Assembly: GCA_963402885.1 (NCBI GenBank)
Contig: OY727100.1
Coordinates: 6,807,501 to 6,871,500 of the forward strand
Direction of reading: 5' to 3'
From: Antedon bifida
Lineage: Eukaryota > Echinodermata > Crinoidea > Comatulida > Antedonidae
DNA: 64,000 nt
The position numbers were made by a program, and so were the translations under genes. This document shows, piece by piece, positions 1-12,383 of the stretch. The notes below the pieces were generated by a model. It made no database searches. It was not told the DNA's origin and worked only from the letters and a program-made list of their open reading frames with translations. Positions within the stretch are counted from its first letter, which is position 1; every line of letters starts with the position of its first letter.

Positions 1-357
1 TTAATATCGTATTTAAAAACGTTTTAGACCATTTTGAACATTTCGACAAAACTTTTCACACAAAACATCAAAGTGTACAGAATAGCTTCAAATCGCATTT
101 GGAGACGTTTTAGACCATTTTGTGATTTTCGATAAAACTTGTTAACATAAAAACACCAAAGAGCTAAGAATATCTTCAAATCGCATTTGGAGACGTTTTA
201 GACCATTTTGTGCATTTCGATGAAACTCTGTTACACAAAAACATCAAAGTGCTTAAAATCACATTTGAAACCGTTTTAGACCATTTTGAGCATTTCGATA
301 AAACTTTTCACACAAAAACAGCAAAGTGCACAAAATAGCTTAATATGGTATTTGAAA

Positions 358-444
358 ACGTTTTAGACCATTTTGAGCATTTCGACAAAACTTTTTCACA
401 CAAAACATCAAAGTGTACAGAATAGCTTCAAATCGCATTTGGAG
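358..444 (+). repeat. Type D monomer (87 bp), representative
   Basis: D carries gagcatttcgacaaaac (or gaacatttcgac, or caacaaaac), a run of four or five T, cacacaaaacatcaaagtgtacag, and the same agcttcaaatcgcatttggag end as type A. The number of T residues and the cacac versus catac alternative distinguish subtypes that mark particular positions in the higher-order repeat. D lies between C and A in the tetramer. Confidence 0.8.
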
Positions 445-611
445 ACGTTTTAGACCATTTTGTGATTTTCGAAAAAAACTTGTTAACATAAAAACACCAA
501 AGTGCTTAGAATAGCTTCAAATCGCATTTGGAGACGTTTTTGACCATTTTGTGCATTTCGATGAAACTTTATTACACAACAACATCAAAGTGCTTAAAAT
601 CACATTTGGAG

Positions 612-698
612 ACGTTTTAGACCATTTTGAGCATTTCGATAAAACTTTTCACACAAAAACGGCAAAGTGCACAAAATAGCTTAATATGGTATTTGAAA
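612..698 (+). repeat. Type C monomer (87 bp), representative
   Basis: C carries gagcatttcgataaaactttt, cacacaaaaac followed by agc, ggc or atc, then gtgcacaaaatagcttaatatggtattt or the tatcgtattt variant. It differs from A and D mainly in the last 25 bases, where the cgcatttggag end is replaced by an aatatggtatttgaaa end. C/D hybrids that begin like C and end like D also occur, for example from 1040, which shows exchange inside monomers. Confidence 0.8.
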
Positions 699-873
699 AC
701 GTTTTAGACCATTTTGAGCATTTCGACAAAACTTTTTCATACTAAACATCAAAGTGTACAGAATAGCTTCAAATCGCATTTGGAGACGTTTTAGACCATT
801 TTTTGATTTTCGAACAAACTTGTTAACATAAAAACTCCAAAGTGCTTAGAATAGCTTCAAATCGCATTTGGAG

Positions 874-961
874 ACGTTTTAGACCATTTTCTGATTTTCG
901 AAAAAACTTGTTAACATAAAAATACCAAAGTTTTAAGAATAGCTTCAAATCGCATTTGGAG
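874..961 (+). repeat. Type A monomer (88 bp), representative
   Basis: Typical features are the palindromes TTCGAA in many copies and GTTAAC, a caccaaag-type box (here taccaaag) and the end segment agcttcaaatcgcatttggag. A hand-counted consensus-like A monomer holds 28 G+C in 88 bp and three CpG sites (acgtttt, ttcga and atcgc). Type A is the unit most often tandemly amplified on its own, for example the successive A copies around 3080-3350. The middle bases give the main subtypes: gtgatt, gtaatt, ctgatt, atgatt and ttgatt. Confidence 0.85.
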
Positions 962-1039
962 ACGTTTTAGACCATTTTGTGCATTTCGATGAAACTTGGT
1001 TACACAAAAACATCAAAGTGCTTAAAATCACATTAGAAA
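962..1039 (+). repeat. Type B monomer (78 bp, 10 bp shorter)
   Basis: B reads gtgcatttcgatgaaac, then a ggttacac, ttgttac or ctgttac variant, then catcaaagtgcttaaaatcacatt. Compared with type A, the ten bases gaatagcttc between gctta and aaatc are missing, which explains the constant 78-bp length. B is almost always followed by a C monomer beginning ccgttttag or acgttttag. The 10-bp loss is close to one helical turn and occurs in all B copies examined, so it arose once before amplification. Confidence 0.85.
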
Positions 1040-4000
1040 CCGTTTTAGACCATTTTGAGCATTTCGATAAAACTTTTCACACAAAACATCAAAGTGTACA
1101 GAATAGCTTCAAATCGCATTTGGAGACGTTTTAGACAATTTTGAGCATTTCGATAAAACTTTTAACACAAAAACATCAAAGAGCACAAAATAGCTTAATA
1201 TCGTATTTAAAAACGTTTTAGACCATTTTGAGCATTTCAACAAAACTTTTCACACAAAACATCAAAGTGTACAGAATAGCTTCAAATCGCATTTGGAGAC
1301 GTTTTAGACCATTTTGTGATTTTCGAAAAAACTTGTTAACATAAAAACACCAAAGAGCTAAGAATATCTTCAAATCGCATTTGGAGACGTTTTAGACCAT
1401 TTTGTGCATTTCGATGAAACTTTGTTACACAAAAACATCAAAGTGCTTAAAATCACATTAGAAACCGTTTTAGACCATTTTGAGCATTTCGATAAAACTT
1501 TTCACACAAAACATCAAAGTGTACAGAATAGCTTCAAATCGCATTTGGAGACGTTTTAGACCATTTTGAGCATTTCGATAAAACTTTTCATACAAAAACA
1601 TCAAAGAGCACAGAATAGCTTCAAATCGCATTTGGAGACGTTTTAGACCATTTTGTGATTTTCGAAAAAACTTGTTAACATAAAAACACCAAAGAGCTAA
1701 GAATATCTTTAAATCGCATTTGGAGAGGTTTTAGACCATTTTGTGCATTTCGATGAAACTTTGTTACACAAAAACATCAAAGTGCTTAAAATCACATTTG
1801 GAGACGTTTTAGACCATTTTGAGCATTTAGACAAAACTTTTTGATACTAAACATAAAAGTGTACAGAAAAGCTTCAAATCGCATTTGGAGACGTTTTAAA
1901 CCATTTTTTGATTTTCGAACAAACTTGTTAACATAAAAACTCCAAAGTGCTGAGAATAGCTTCAAATCGCATTTGGAGACGTTTTAGACCATTTTCTGAT
2001 TTTCGAAAAAACTTGTTAACATAAAAATACCAAAGTTTTAAGAATAGCTTCAAATCGCATTTGGAGACGTTTTAGACCATTTTGTGCATTTCGATGAAAC
2101 TTGGTTACACAAAAACATCAAAGTGCTTAAAATCACATTAGAAACCGTTTTAGACCATTTTGAGCATTTCGATAAAACTTTTCACACAAAAACATCAAAG
2201 AGCACAAAATAGCTTAATATCGTATTTGAAAACGTTTTAGACCATTTTGAGCATTTCGACAAAACTTTTTCATACTAAACATCAAAGTGTACAGAATAGC
2301 TTCAAATCGCATTTGGAGACGTTTTAGACAATTTTGAGCATTTCGATAAAACTTTTCACACAAAAACATCAGAGAACACAAAATAGCTTAATATCGTATT
2401 TAAAAACGTTTTAGACCATTTTGAGCATTTCAACAAAACTTTTCACACAAAACATCAAAGTGTACAGAATAGCTTCAAATCGCATTTGGAGACGTTTTAG
2501 ACCATTTTGTGATTGTCGAAAAAACTTGTTAACATAAAAACACCAAAGAGCTAAGAATATCTTCAAATCGCATTTGGAGACGTTTTAGACCATTTTGTGC
2601 ATTTCGATGAAACTTTGTTACACAAAAACATCAAAGTGCTTAAAATCACATTTGGAGACGTTTTAAACTATTTTGAGCATTTCGATAAAACTTTTCACAC
2701 AAAAACAGCAAAGTGCACAAAATAGCTTATTATGGTATTTGAAAACGTTTTAGACCATTTTGAGCATTTTGAGAAAACTTTTTCACACAAAATTTCAAAG
2801 TGTACAGAATAGCTTCAAATCGCATTAGAAAACGTTTTAGACCATTTTGAGCATTTCAATAAAACTTTTCACACGAAAACATCAATGTGCACAAAAGAGC
2901 TTAATATGGTATTTAAAAATGTTTTAAACCATTTTGAGCATTTCGTTAAAACTTTTCACACAAAAACATCAAAGTGTACAGAATAGCTTCAAATCGCATT
3001 TGGAGACGTTTAAACCATTTTGTGATTTTTGAAAAAACTTGTTAACATAAAAACACCAAAGTGCTAAGAATAGCTTCAAATCGCATTTGGAGACGTTTTA
3101 GACCATTTTGTGATTTTCGAAAAAACTTGTTGACATAAAAACACCAAAGTGCTAAGAATAGCTTCAAATCGCATTTGGAGACGTTTTAGACCATTTTGTA
3201 ATTTTCGAAAAAACTAGTTAACATAAAAACACCAAAGTGCTAAGAATAGCTTCAAATCGCATTTGGAGACGTTTTAAACCATTTTGTGATTTTCGAAAAA
3301 ACTTGTTAACATAAAAACACCAAAGTGCTTAGAATAGCTTCAAATCGCATTTGGAGACGTTTTAGACCATTTTGTGCATTTCGATGAAACTTGGTTACAC
3401 AAAAACATCAAAGTGCTTAAAATCACATTTGAAACCGTTTTAGACCATTTTGAGCATTTCGATAAAACTTTTCACACAAAAACAGCAAAGTGCACAAAAT
3501 AGCTTAATATGGTATTTGAAAACGTTTTAGACCATTTTGAGCATTTCGACAAAACTTTTTCATACTAAACATCAAAGTGTACAGAATAGCTTCAAATCGC
3601 ATTTGGAGACGTTTTAGACCATTTTGTGATTTTCGAAAAAACTTGTTAACATAAAAACTACTAAGTGCTTAGAATAGCTTCAAATCGCATTTGGAGACGT
3701 TTTAGACCATTTTATGATTTTCGAAAAAACTTGTTAACATAAAAATACCAAAGTTCTAAGAATAGCTTCAAATCGCATTTGGAGACGTTTTAGACCATTT
3801 TGTGCATTTCGATGAAACTTGGTTACACAAAAACATCAAAGTGCTTAAAATCAAAATAGAAACCGTTTTAGACCATTTTGAGCATTTCGATAAAACTTTT
3901 CACACAAAAACATCAAAGAGCACAAAATAGCTTAATATCGTATTTAAAAACGTTTTAGACCATTTTGAACATTTCGACAAAACTTTTTCACACAAAACAT

Positions 4001-7000
4001 CAAAGTGTACAGAATAGCTTCAAATCGCATTTGGAGACGTTTTAGACCATTTTGTGATTTTCGAAAAAACTTGTTAACATAAAAACACCAAAGTCCTTAG
4101 AATAGCTTCAAATCGCATTTGGAGACGTTTTAGACCATTTTGTGCATTTCGATGAAACTTTGTTACACAAAAACATCAAAGTGCTTAAAATCACATTTGG
4201 AGACGTTTTAGACCATTTTGAGCATTTCGATAAAACTTTTCACACAAAACATCAAAGTGTACAGAATAGCTTCAAATCGCATTTGGAGACGTTTTAGACA
4301 ATTTTGAGCATTTCGATAAAACTTTTCACACAAAAACATCAAAGAGCACAAAATAGCTTAATATCGTATTTAAAAACGTTTTAGACCATTTTGAGCATTT
4401 CAACAAAACTTTTCACACAAAACATCAAAGTGTACAGAATAGCTTCAACTCGCATTTGGAGACGTTTTAGACCATTTTGTGATTTTCGAAAAAACTTGTT
4501 AACATAAAAACACCAAAGAGCTAAGAATATCTTCAAATCGCATTTGGAGACGTTTTAGACCATTTTGTGCATTTCGATGAAACTTTGTTACACAAAAACA
4601 TCAAAGTGCTTAAAATCACATTAGAAACCGTTTTAGACCATTTTGAGCATTTCGATAAAACTTTTCACACAAAACATCAAAGTGTACAGAATAGCTTCAA
4701 ATCGCATTTGGAGACGTTTTAGACCATTTTGAGCATTTCGATAAAACTTTTCACACAAAAACATCAAAGAGCACAGAATAGCTTCAAATCGCATTTGGAG
4801 ACGTTTTAGACCATTTTGTGATTTTCGAAAAAACTTGTTAACATAAAAACACCAAAGAGCTAAGAATATCTTCAAATCGCATTTGGAGACGTTTTAGACC
4901 ATTTTGTGCATTTCGATGAAACTTTGTTACACAAAAACATCAAAGTGCTTAAAATCACATTTGGAGACGTTTTAGACCATTTTGAGCATTTCGATAAAAC
5001 TTTTCACACAAAAACAGCAAAGTGCACAAAATAGCTTAATATGGTATTTGAAAACGTTTTAGACCATTTTGAGCATTTAGACAAAACTTTTTGATACTAA
5101 ACATAAAAGTGTACAGAATAGCTTCAAATCGCATTTGGAGACGTTTTAAACCATTTTTTGATTTTCGAACAAACTTGTTAACATAAAAACTCCAAAGCGC
5201 TTAGAATAGCTTCAAATCGCATTTGGAGACGTTTTAGACCATTTTATGATTTTCGAAAAAACTTGTTAACATAAAAATACCAAAGTTTTAAGAATAGCTT
5301 CAAATCGCATTTGGAGATGTTTTAGACCATTTTGTGCATTTCGATGAAACTTGGTTACACAAAAACATCAAAGTGCTTAAAATCACATTAGAAACCGTTT
5401 TAGACCATTTTGAGCATTTCAATAAAACTTTTCACACAAAACATCAAAGTGTACAGAATAGCTTCAAATCGCATTTGGAGACGTTTTAGACAATTTTGAA
5501 CATTTCGACAAAACTTTTTCACACAAAACATCAAAGTGTACAGAATAGCTTCAAATCGCATTTGGAGACGTTTTAGACCATTTTGTGATTTTCGAAAAAA
5601 CTTGTTAACATAAAAACACCAAAGTGCTTAGAATAGCTTAAAATCTCATTTGGAGACGTTTTAGACCATTTTGTGCATTTCGATGAAACTTGGTTACAGA
5701 AAAACATCTAAGTGCTTAAAATCACATTAGAAACCGTTTTAGACCATTTTGAGCATTTCGATAAAACTTTTCACACAAAACATCCAAGTGTACAGAATAG
5801 CTTCAAATCGCATTTGGAGACGTTTTAGACCATTTTGTGATTTTCGAAAAAACTTGTTACCATAAAAACACCAAAGAGCTAAGAATATCTTCAAATCGCA
5901 TTTGGAGACGTTTTAGACCATTTTGTGCATTTCGATGAAACTCTGTTACACAAAAACATCAAAGTGCTTAAAATCACATTTGAAACCGTTTTAAACCATT
6001 TTGAGCATTTCGATAAAACTTTTCACACAAAAACAGCAAAGTGCACAAAATAGCTTAATATGGTATTTGAAAACGTTTTAGACCATTTTGAGCATTTCGA
6101 TAAAACTTTTCACACAAAAACATCAAAGAGCACAAAATAGCTTAATATCGTATTTAAAAACGTTTTAGACCATTTTGAACATTTCGACAAAACTTTTTCA
6201 CACAAAACATCGCAGTGTACAGAATAGCTTCAAATCGCATTTGGAGACGTTTCAGACCATTTTGTGATTTTCGAAAAAACTTGTTAACATAAAAACACCA
6301 AAGTGCTTAGAATAGCTTCAAATCGCATTTGGAGACGTTTTAGACCATTTTGTGCATTTCGATGAAACTTGGTTACACAAAAACATCAAAGTGCTTAAAA
6401 TCACATTAGAAACCGTTTTAGACCATTTTTAGCATTTCGCTAAAACTTTTCACACAAAAACATCAAAGAGCACAAAATAGCTTAATATCGTATTTAAAAA
6501 CGTTTTAGACCATTTTGAGCATTTCAACAAAACTTTTCACACAAAACATCAAAGTGTACAGAATAGCTTCAAATCGCATTTGGAGACGTTTTAGACCATT
6601 TTGTGATTTTCGAAAAAACTTGTTAACATAAAAACACCAAAGAGCTAAGAATATCTTCAAATCGCATTTGGAGACGTTTTAGACCATTTTGTGCATTTCG
6701 ATGAAACTTTGTTACACAAAAACATCAAAGTGCTTAAAATCACATTTGGAGACGTTTTAAACTATTTTGAGCATTTCGATAAAACTTTTGACACAAAAAC
6801 AGCAAAGTGCACAAAATAGCTTATTATGGTATTTGAAAACGTTTTAGACCATTTTGAGCATTTTGAGAAAACTTTTTCACACAAAATTTCATAGTGTACA
6901 GAATAGCTTCAAATCGCATTAGAAAACGTTTTAGACCATTTTGAGCATTTCAATAAAACTTTTCACACGAAAACATCAATGTGCACAAAAGAGCTTAATA

Positions 7001-8282
7001 TGGTATTTAAAAACGTTTTAAACCATTTTGAGCATTTCGTTAAAACTTTTCACACAAAAACATTAAAGTTTACAGAATAGCTTCAAATCGCATTTGGAGA
7101 CGTTTAAACCATTTTGTGATTTTTGAAAAAACTTGTTAACATAAAAACACCAAAGTGCTAAGAATAGCTTCAAATCGCATTTGGAGACGTTTTAGACCAT
7201 TTTGTAATTTTCGAAAAAACTTGTTAACATAAAAACACCAAAGTGCTAAGAATAGCTTCAAATCGCATTTGGAGACGTTTTAGACCATTTTGTGCATTTC
7301 GATGAAACTTGGTTACACAAAAACATCAAAGTGCTTAAAATCACATTAGAAACCGTTTTAGACCATTTTGAGCATTTCGATAAAACTTTTCACACGAAAA
7401 CATCAATGTGTACAGAATAGCTTCAAATCGCATTTGGAGACGTTTTAGACAATTTTGAGCATTTCGATAAAACTTTCACACAAAAACAGCAAAGTGCACA
7501 AAATAGCTTATTATGGTATTTGAAAACGTTTTAGACCATTTTGAGCATTTTGAGAAAACTTTTTCACACAAAATTTCAAAGTGTACAGAATAGCTTCAAA
7601 TCGCATTAGAAAACGTTTTAGACCATTTTGAGCATTTCAATAAAACTTTTCACACAAAAACATCAATGTGCACAAAAGAGCTTAATATGGTATTTAAAAA
7701 CGTTTTAAACCATTTTGAGCATTTCGTTAAAACTTTTCACACAAAAACATCAAAGTGTACAGAATAGCTTCAAATCGCATTTGGAGACGTTTAAACCATT
7801 TTGTGATTTTTGAAAAAACTTGTTAACATAAAAACATCAATGTGTACAGAATAGCTTCAAATCGCATTTGGAGACGTTTTAGACCATTTTGTGATTTTCG
7901 AAAAAACTTGTTGACATAAAAACACCAAAGTGCTAAGAATAGCTTCAAATCGCATTTGGAGACGTTTTAGACCATTTTGTAATTTTCGAAAAAACTTGTT
8001 AACATAAAAACACCAAAGTGCTAAGAATAGCTTCAAATCGCATTTGGAGACGTTTTAGACCATTTTGTGCATTTCGATGAAACTTGGTTACACAAAAACA
8101 TCAAAGTTCTTAAAATCACATTAGAAACCGTTTTAGACCATTTTGAGCATTTCGATAAAACTTTTCACACAAAACATCAAAGTGTACAGAATAGCTTCAA
8201 ATCGCATTTGGAGACGTTTTAGACAATTTTGAGCATTTCGATAAAACTTTTCACAAAAAAACATAAAAGAGCACAAAATAGC

Positions 8283-11200
8283 TTAATATCGTATTTAAAA
8301 ACGTTTTAGACCATTTTGAACATTTCGACAAAACTTTTCACACAAAACATCAAAGTGTACAGAATAGCTTCAAATCGCATTTGGAGACGTTTTAGACCAT
8401 TTTGTGATTTTCGATAAAACTTGTTAACATAAAAACACCAAAGAGCTAAGAATATCTTCAAATCGCATTTGGAGACGTTTTAGACCATTTTGTGCATTTC
8501 GATGAAACTCTGTTACACAAAAACATCAAAGTGCTTAAAATCACATTTGAAACCGTTTTAGACCATTTTGAGCATTTCGATAAAACTTTTCACACAAAAA
8601 CAGCAAAGTGCACAAAATAGCTTAATATGGTATTTGAAAACGTTTTAGACCATTTTGAGCATTTCGACAAAACTTTTTCACACAAAACATCAAAGTGTAC
8701 AGAATAGCTTCAAATCGCATTTGGAGACGTTTTAGACCATTTTGTGATTTTCGAAAAAAACTTGTTAACATAAAAACACCAAAGTGCTTAGAATAGCTTC
8801 AAATCGCATTTGGAGACGTTTTTGACCATTTTGTGCATTTCGATGAAACTTTATTACACAAAAACATCAAAGTGCTTAAAATCACATTTGGAGACGTTTT
8901 AGACCATTTTGAGCATTTCGATAAAACTTTTCACACAAAAACGGCAAAGTGCACAAAATAGCTTAATATGGTATTTGAAAACGTTTTAGACCATTTTGAG
9001 CATTTCGACAAAACTTTTTCATACTAAACATCAAAGTGTACAGAATAGCTTCAAATCGCATTTGGAGACGTTTTAGACCATTTTTTGATTTTCGAACAAA
9101 CTTGTTAACATAAAAACTCCAAAGTGCTTAGAATAGCTTCAAATCGCATTTGGAGACGTTTTAGACCATTTTCTGATTTTCGAAAAAACTTGTTAACATA
9201 AAAATACCAAAGTTTTAAGAATAGCTTCAAATCGCATTTGGAGACGTTTTAGACCATTTTGTGCATTTCGATGAAACTTGGTTACACAAAAACATCAAAG
9301 TGCTTAAAATCACATTAGAAACCGTTTTAGACCATTTTGAGCATTTCGATAAAACTTTTCACACAAAACATCAAAGTGTACAGAATAGCTTCAAATCGCA
9401 TTTGGAGACGTTTTAGACAATTTTGAGCATTTCGATAAAACTTTTAACACAAAAACATCAAAGAGCACAAAATAGCTTAATATCGTATTTAAAAACGTTT
9501 TAGACCATTTTGAGCATTTCAACAAAACTTTTCACACAAAACATCAAAGTGTACAGAATAGCTTCAAATCGCATTTGGAGACGTTTTAGACCATTTTGTG
9601 ATTTTCGAAAAAACTTGTTAACATAAAAACACCAAAGAGCTAAGAATATCTTCAAATCGCATTTGGAGACGTTTTAGACCATTTTGTGCATTTCGATGAA
9701 ACTTTGTTACACAAAAACATCAAAGTGCTTAAAATCACATTAGAAACCGTTTTAGACCATTTTGAGCATTTCGATAAAACTTTTCACACAAAACATCAAA
9801 GTGTACAGAATAGCTTCAAATCGCATTTGGAGACGTTTTAGACCATTTTGAGCATTTCGATAAAACTTTTCATACAAAAACATCAAAGAGCACAGAATAG
9901 CTTCAAATCGCATTTGGAGACGTTTTAGACCATTTTGTGATTTTCGAAAAAACTTGTTAACATAAAAACACCAAAGAGCTAAGAATATCTTTAAATCGCA
10001 TTTGGAGAGGTTTTAGACCATTTTGTGCATTTCGATGAAACTTTGTTACACAAAAACATCAAAGTGCTTAAAATCACATTTGGAGACGTTTTAGACCATT
10101 TTGAGCATTTCGATAAAACTTTTCACACAAAAACAGCAAAGTGCACAAAATAGCTTAATATGGTATTTGAAAACGTTTTAGACCATTTTGAGCATTTAGA
10201 CAAAACTTTTTGATACTAAACATAAAAGTGTACAGAATAGCTTCAAATCGCATTTGGAGACGTTTTAAACCATTTTTTGATTTTCGAACAAACTTGTTAA
10301 CATAAAAACTCCAAAGTGCTGAGAATAGCTTCAAATCGCATTTGGAGACGTTTTAGACCATTTTCTGATTTTCGAAAAAACTTGTTAACATAAAAATACC
10401 AAAGTTTTAAGAATAGCTTCAAATCGCATTTGGAGACGTTTTAGACCATTTTGTGCATTTCGATGAAACTTGGTTACACAAAAACATCAAAGTGCTTAAA
10501 ATCACATTAGAAACCGTTTTAGACCATTTTGAGCATTTCGATAAAACTTTTCACACAAAAACATCAAAGAGCACAAAATAGCTTAATATCGTATTTGAAA
10601 ACGTTTTAGACCATTTTGAGCATTTCGACAAAACTTTTTCATACTAAACATCAAAGTGTACAGAATAGCTTCAAATCGCATTTGGAGACGTTTTAGACAA
10701 TTTTGAGCATTTCGATAAAACTTTTCACACAAAAACATCAGAGAACACAAAATAGCTTAATATCGTATTTAAAAACGTTTTAGACCATTTTGAGCATTTC
10801 AACAAAACTTTTCACACAAAACATCAAAGTGTACAGAATAGCTTCAAATCGCATTTGGAGACGTTTTAGACCATTTTGTGATTGTCGAAAAAACTTGTTA
10901 ACATAAAAACACCAAAGAGCTAAGAATATCTTTAAATCGCATTTGGAGAGGTTTTAGACCATTTTGTGCATTTCGATGAAACTTTATTACACAAAAACAT
11001 CAAAGTGCTTAAAATCACATTTGGAGACGTTTTAGACCATTTTGAGCATTTCAATAAAACTTTTCACACGAAAACATCAATGTGCACAAAAGAGCTTAAT
11101 ATGGTATTTAAAAACGTTTTAAACCATTTTGAGCATTTCGTTAAAACTTTTCACACAAAAACATTAAAGTTTACAGAATAGCTTCAAATCGCATTTGGAG

Positions 11201-12383
11201 ACGTTTAAACCATTTTGTGATTTTTGAAAAAACTTGTTAACATAAAAACACCAAAGTGCTAAGAATAGCTTCAAATCGCATTTGGAGACGTTTTAGACCA
11301 TTTTGTAATTTTCGAAAAAACTTGTTAACATAAAAACACCAAAGTGCTAAGAATAGCTTCAAATCGCATTTGGAGACGTTTTAGACCATTTTGTGCATTT
11401 CGATGAAACTTGGTTACACAAAAACATCAAAGTGCTTAAAATCACATTAGAAACCGTTTTAGACCATTTTGAGCATTTCGATAAAACTTTTCACACGAAA
11501 ACATCAATGTGTACAGAATAGCTTCAAATCGCATTTGGAGACGTTTTAGACAATTTTGAGCATTTCGATAAAACTTTCACACAAAAACAGCAAAGTGCAC
11601 AAAATAGCTTATTATGGTATTTGAAAACGTTTTAGACCATTTTGAGCATTTTGAGAAAACTTTTTCACACAAAATTTCAAAGTGTACAGAATAGCTTCAA
11701 ATCGCATTAGAAAACGTTTTAGACCATTTTGAGCATTTCAATAAAACTTTTCACACAAAAACATCAATGTGCACAAAAGAGCTTAATATGGTATTTAAAA
11801 ACGTTTTAAACCATTTTGAGCATTTCGTTAAAACTTTTCACACAAAAACATCAAAGTGTACAGAATAGCTTCAAATCGCATTTGGAGACGTTTAAACCAT
11901 TTTGTGATTTTTGAAAAAACTTGTTAACATAAAAACATCAATGTGTACAGAATAGCTTCAAATCGCATTTGGAGACGTTTTAGACCATTTTGTGATTTTC
12001 GAAAAAACTTGTTGACATAAAAACACCAAAGTGCTAAGAATAGCTTCAAATCGCATTTGGAGACGTTTTAGACCATTTTGTAATTTTCGAAAAAACTTGT
12101 TAACATAAAAACACCAAAGTGCTAAGAATAGCTTCAAATCGCATTTGGAGACGTTTTAGACCATTTTGTGCATTTCGATGAAACTTGGTTACACAAAAAC
12201 ATCAAAGTTCTTAAAATCACATTAGAAACCGTTTTAGACCATTTTGAGCATTTCGATAAAACTTTTCACACAAAACATCAAAGTGTACAGAATAGCTTCA
12301 AATCGCATTTGGAGACGTTTTAGACAATTTTGAGCATTTCGATAAAACTTTTCACAAAAAAACATAAAAGAGCACAAAATAGC
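8283..12383 (+). repeat. Block II (4.10-kb higher-order block)
   Basis: Same head and tail as block I. From 8283 to about 10930 it matches block III at an offset of 4101. From about 11040 to the end it matches the tail of block I, also at an offset of 4101. Block II is therefore block I without one internal repeat of about 4.2 kb. The joint lies near 10930-11040, beside the variant tttaaatcgcatttggagagg. Confidence 0.72.

Larger units (their letters stand above)
358..698 (+). repeat. Representative D-A-B-C tetramer (about 340 bp)
   Basis: This stretch shows the basic ordering rule: D (358-444), A (445-533, one extra A base), B (534-611) and C (612-698). D carries gagcatttcgacaaaac and gtgtacag. 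A carries gtgattttcgaa and gttaac. B carries gtgcatttcgatgaaac. C carries gagcatttcgataaaac and ends in a taatatggtattt segment. The order D-A-B-C recurs throughout the window, with extra A copies often inserted between D and B. The length is close to twice 170 bp, within the range of two nucleosome repeats, but whether nucleosomes follow it cannot be read from sequence. Confidence 0.85.
1..8282 (+). repeat. Block I (8.28-kb higher-order block)
   Basis: The block opens with the head sequence ttaatatcgtatttaaaaac followed by a D copy with gaacatttcgac and an A copy with gattttcgataaaac. That combination also opens the blocks at 8283, 12384, 15632, 17085, 19383, 27664, 30912 and 32365. It ends with a tail in which acataaaagagcac precedes the next head. 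Its first 1.8 kb matches 8283 onward at an offset of 8282. One 87-bp C-type monomer is missing near 1815, after which the offset becomes 8369. From about 2646 to the end it matches 22027-27663 at an offset of 19381. The window starts inside the array, so the true left edge is not visible. Confidence 0.75.

Noticed and set aside
874..961. GTTAAC and TTCGAA palindromes as conserved regulatory sites
   Set aside because: They are confined to type A and are changed in many copies (gttgac, gttacc, tttttga), so they look like subtype markers rather than maintained sites.
4633..4875. 80-codon minus-strand open frame recurring at 18554, 20852, 24014, 33834, 40672, 44840, 48934, 59098 and 62348
   Set aside because: It is a translation of C/D-A-type satellite monomers. 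Several monomers are 87 or 78 bp, multiples of three, so a frame stays open across them until an 88-bp copy shifts it. It breaks in sister units by whole-monomer loss (for example near 37165), and no start context or domain is seen.
10966..11181. 71-codon plus-strand open frame with repeating peptide
   Set aside because: The period of about 29 residues is simply the 87-bp monomer. It exists only at the block II joint and has no independent sign of coding.
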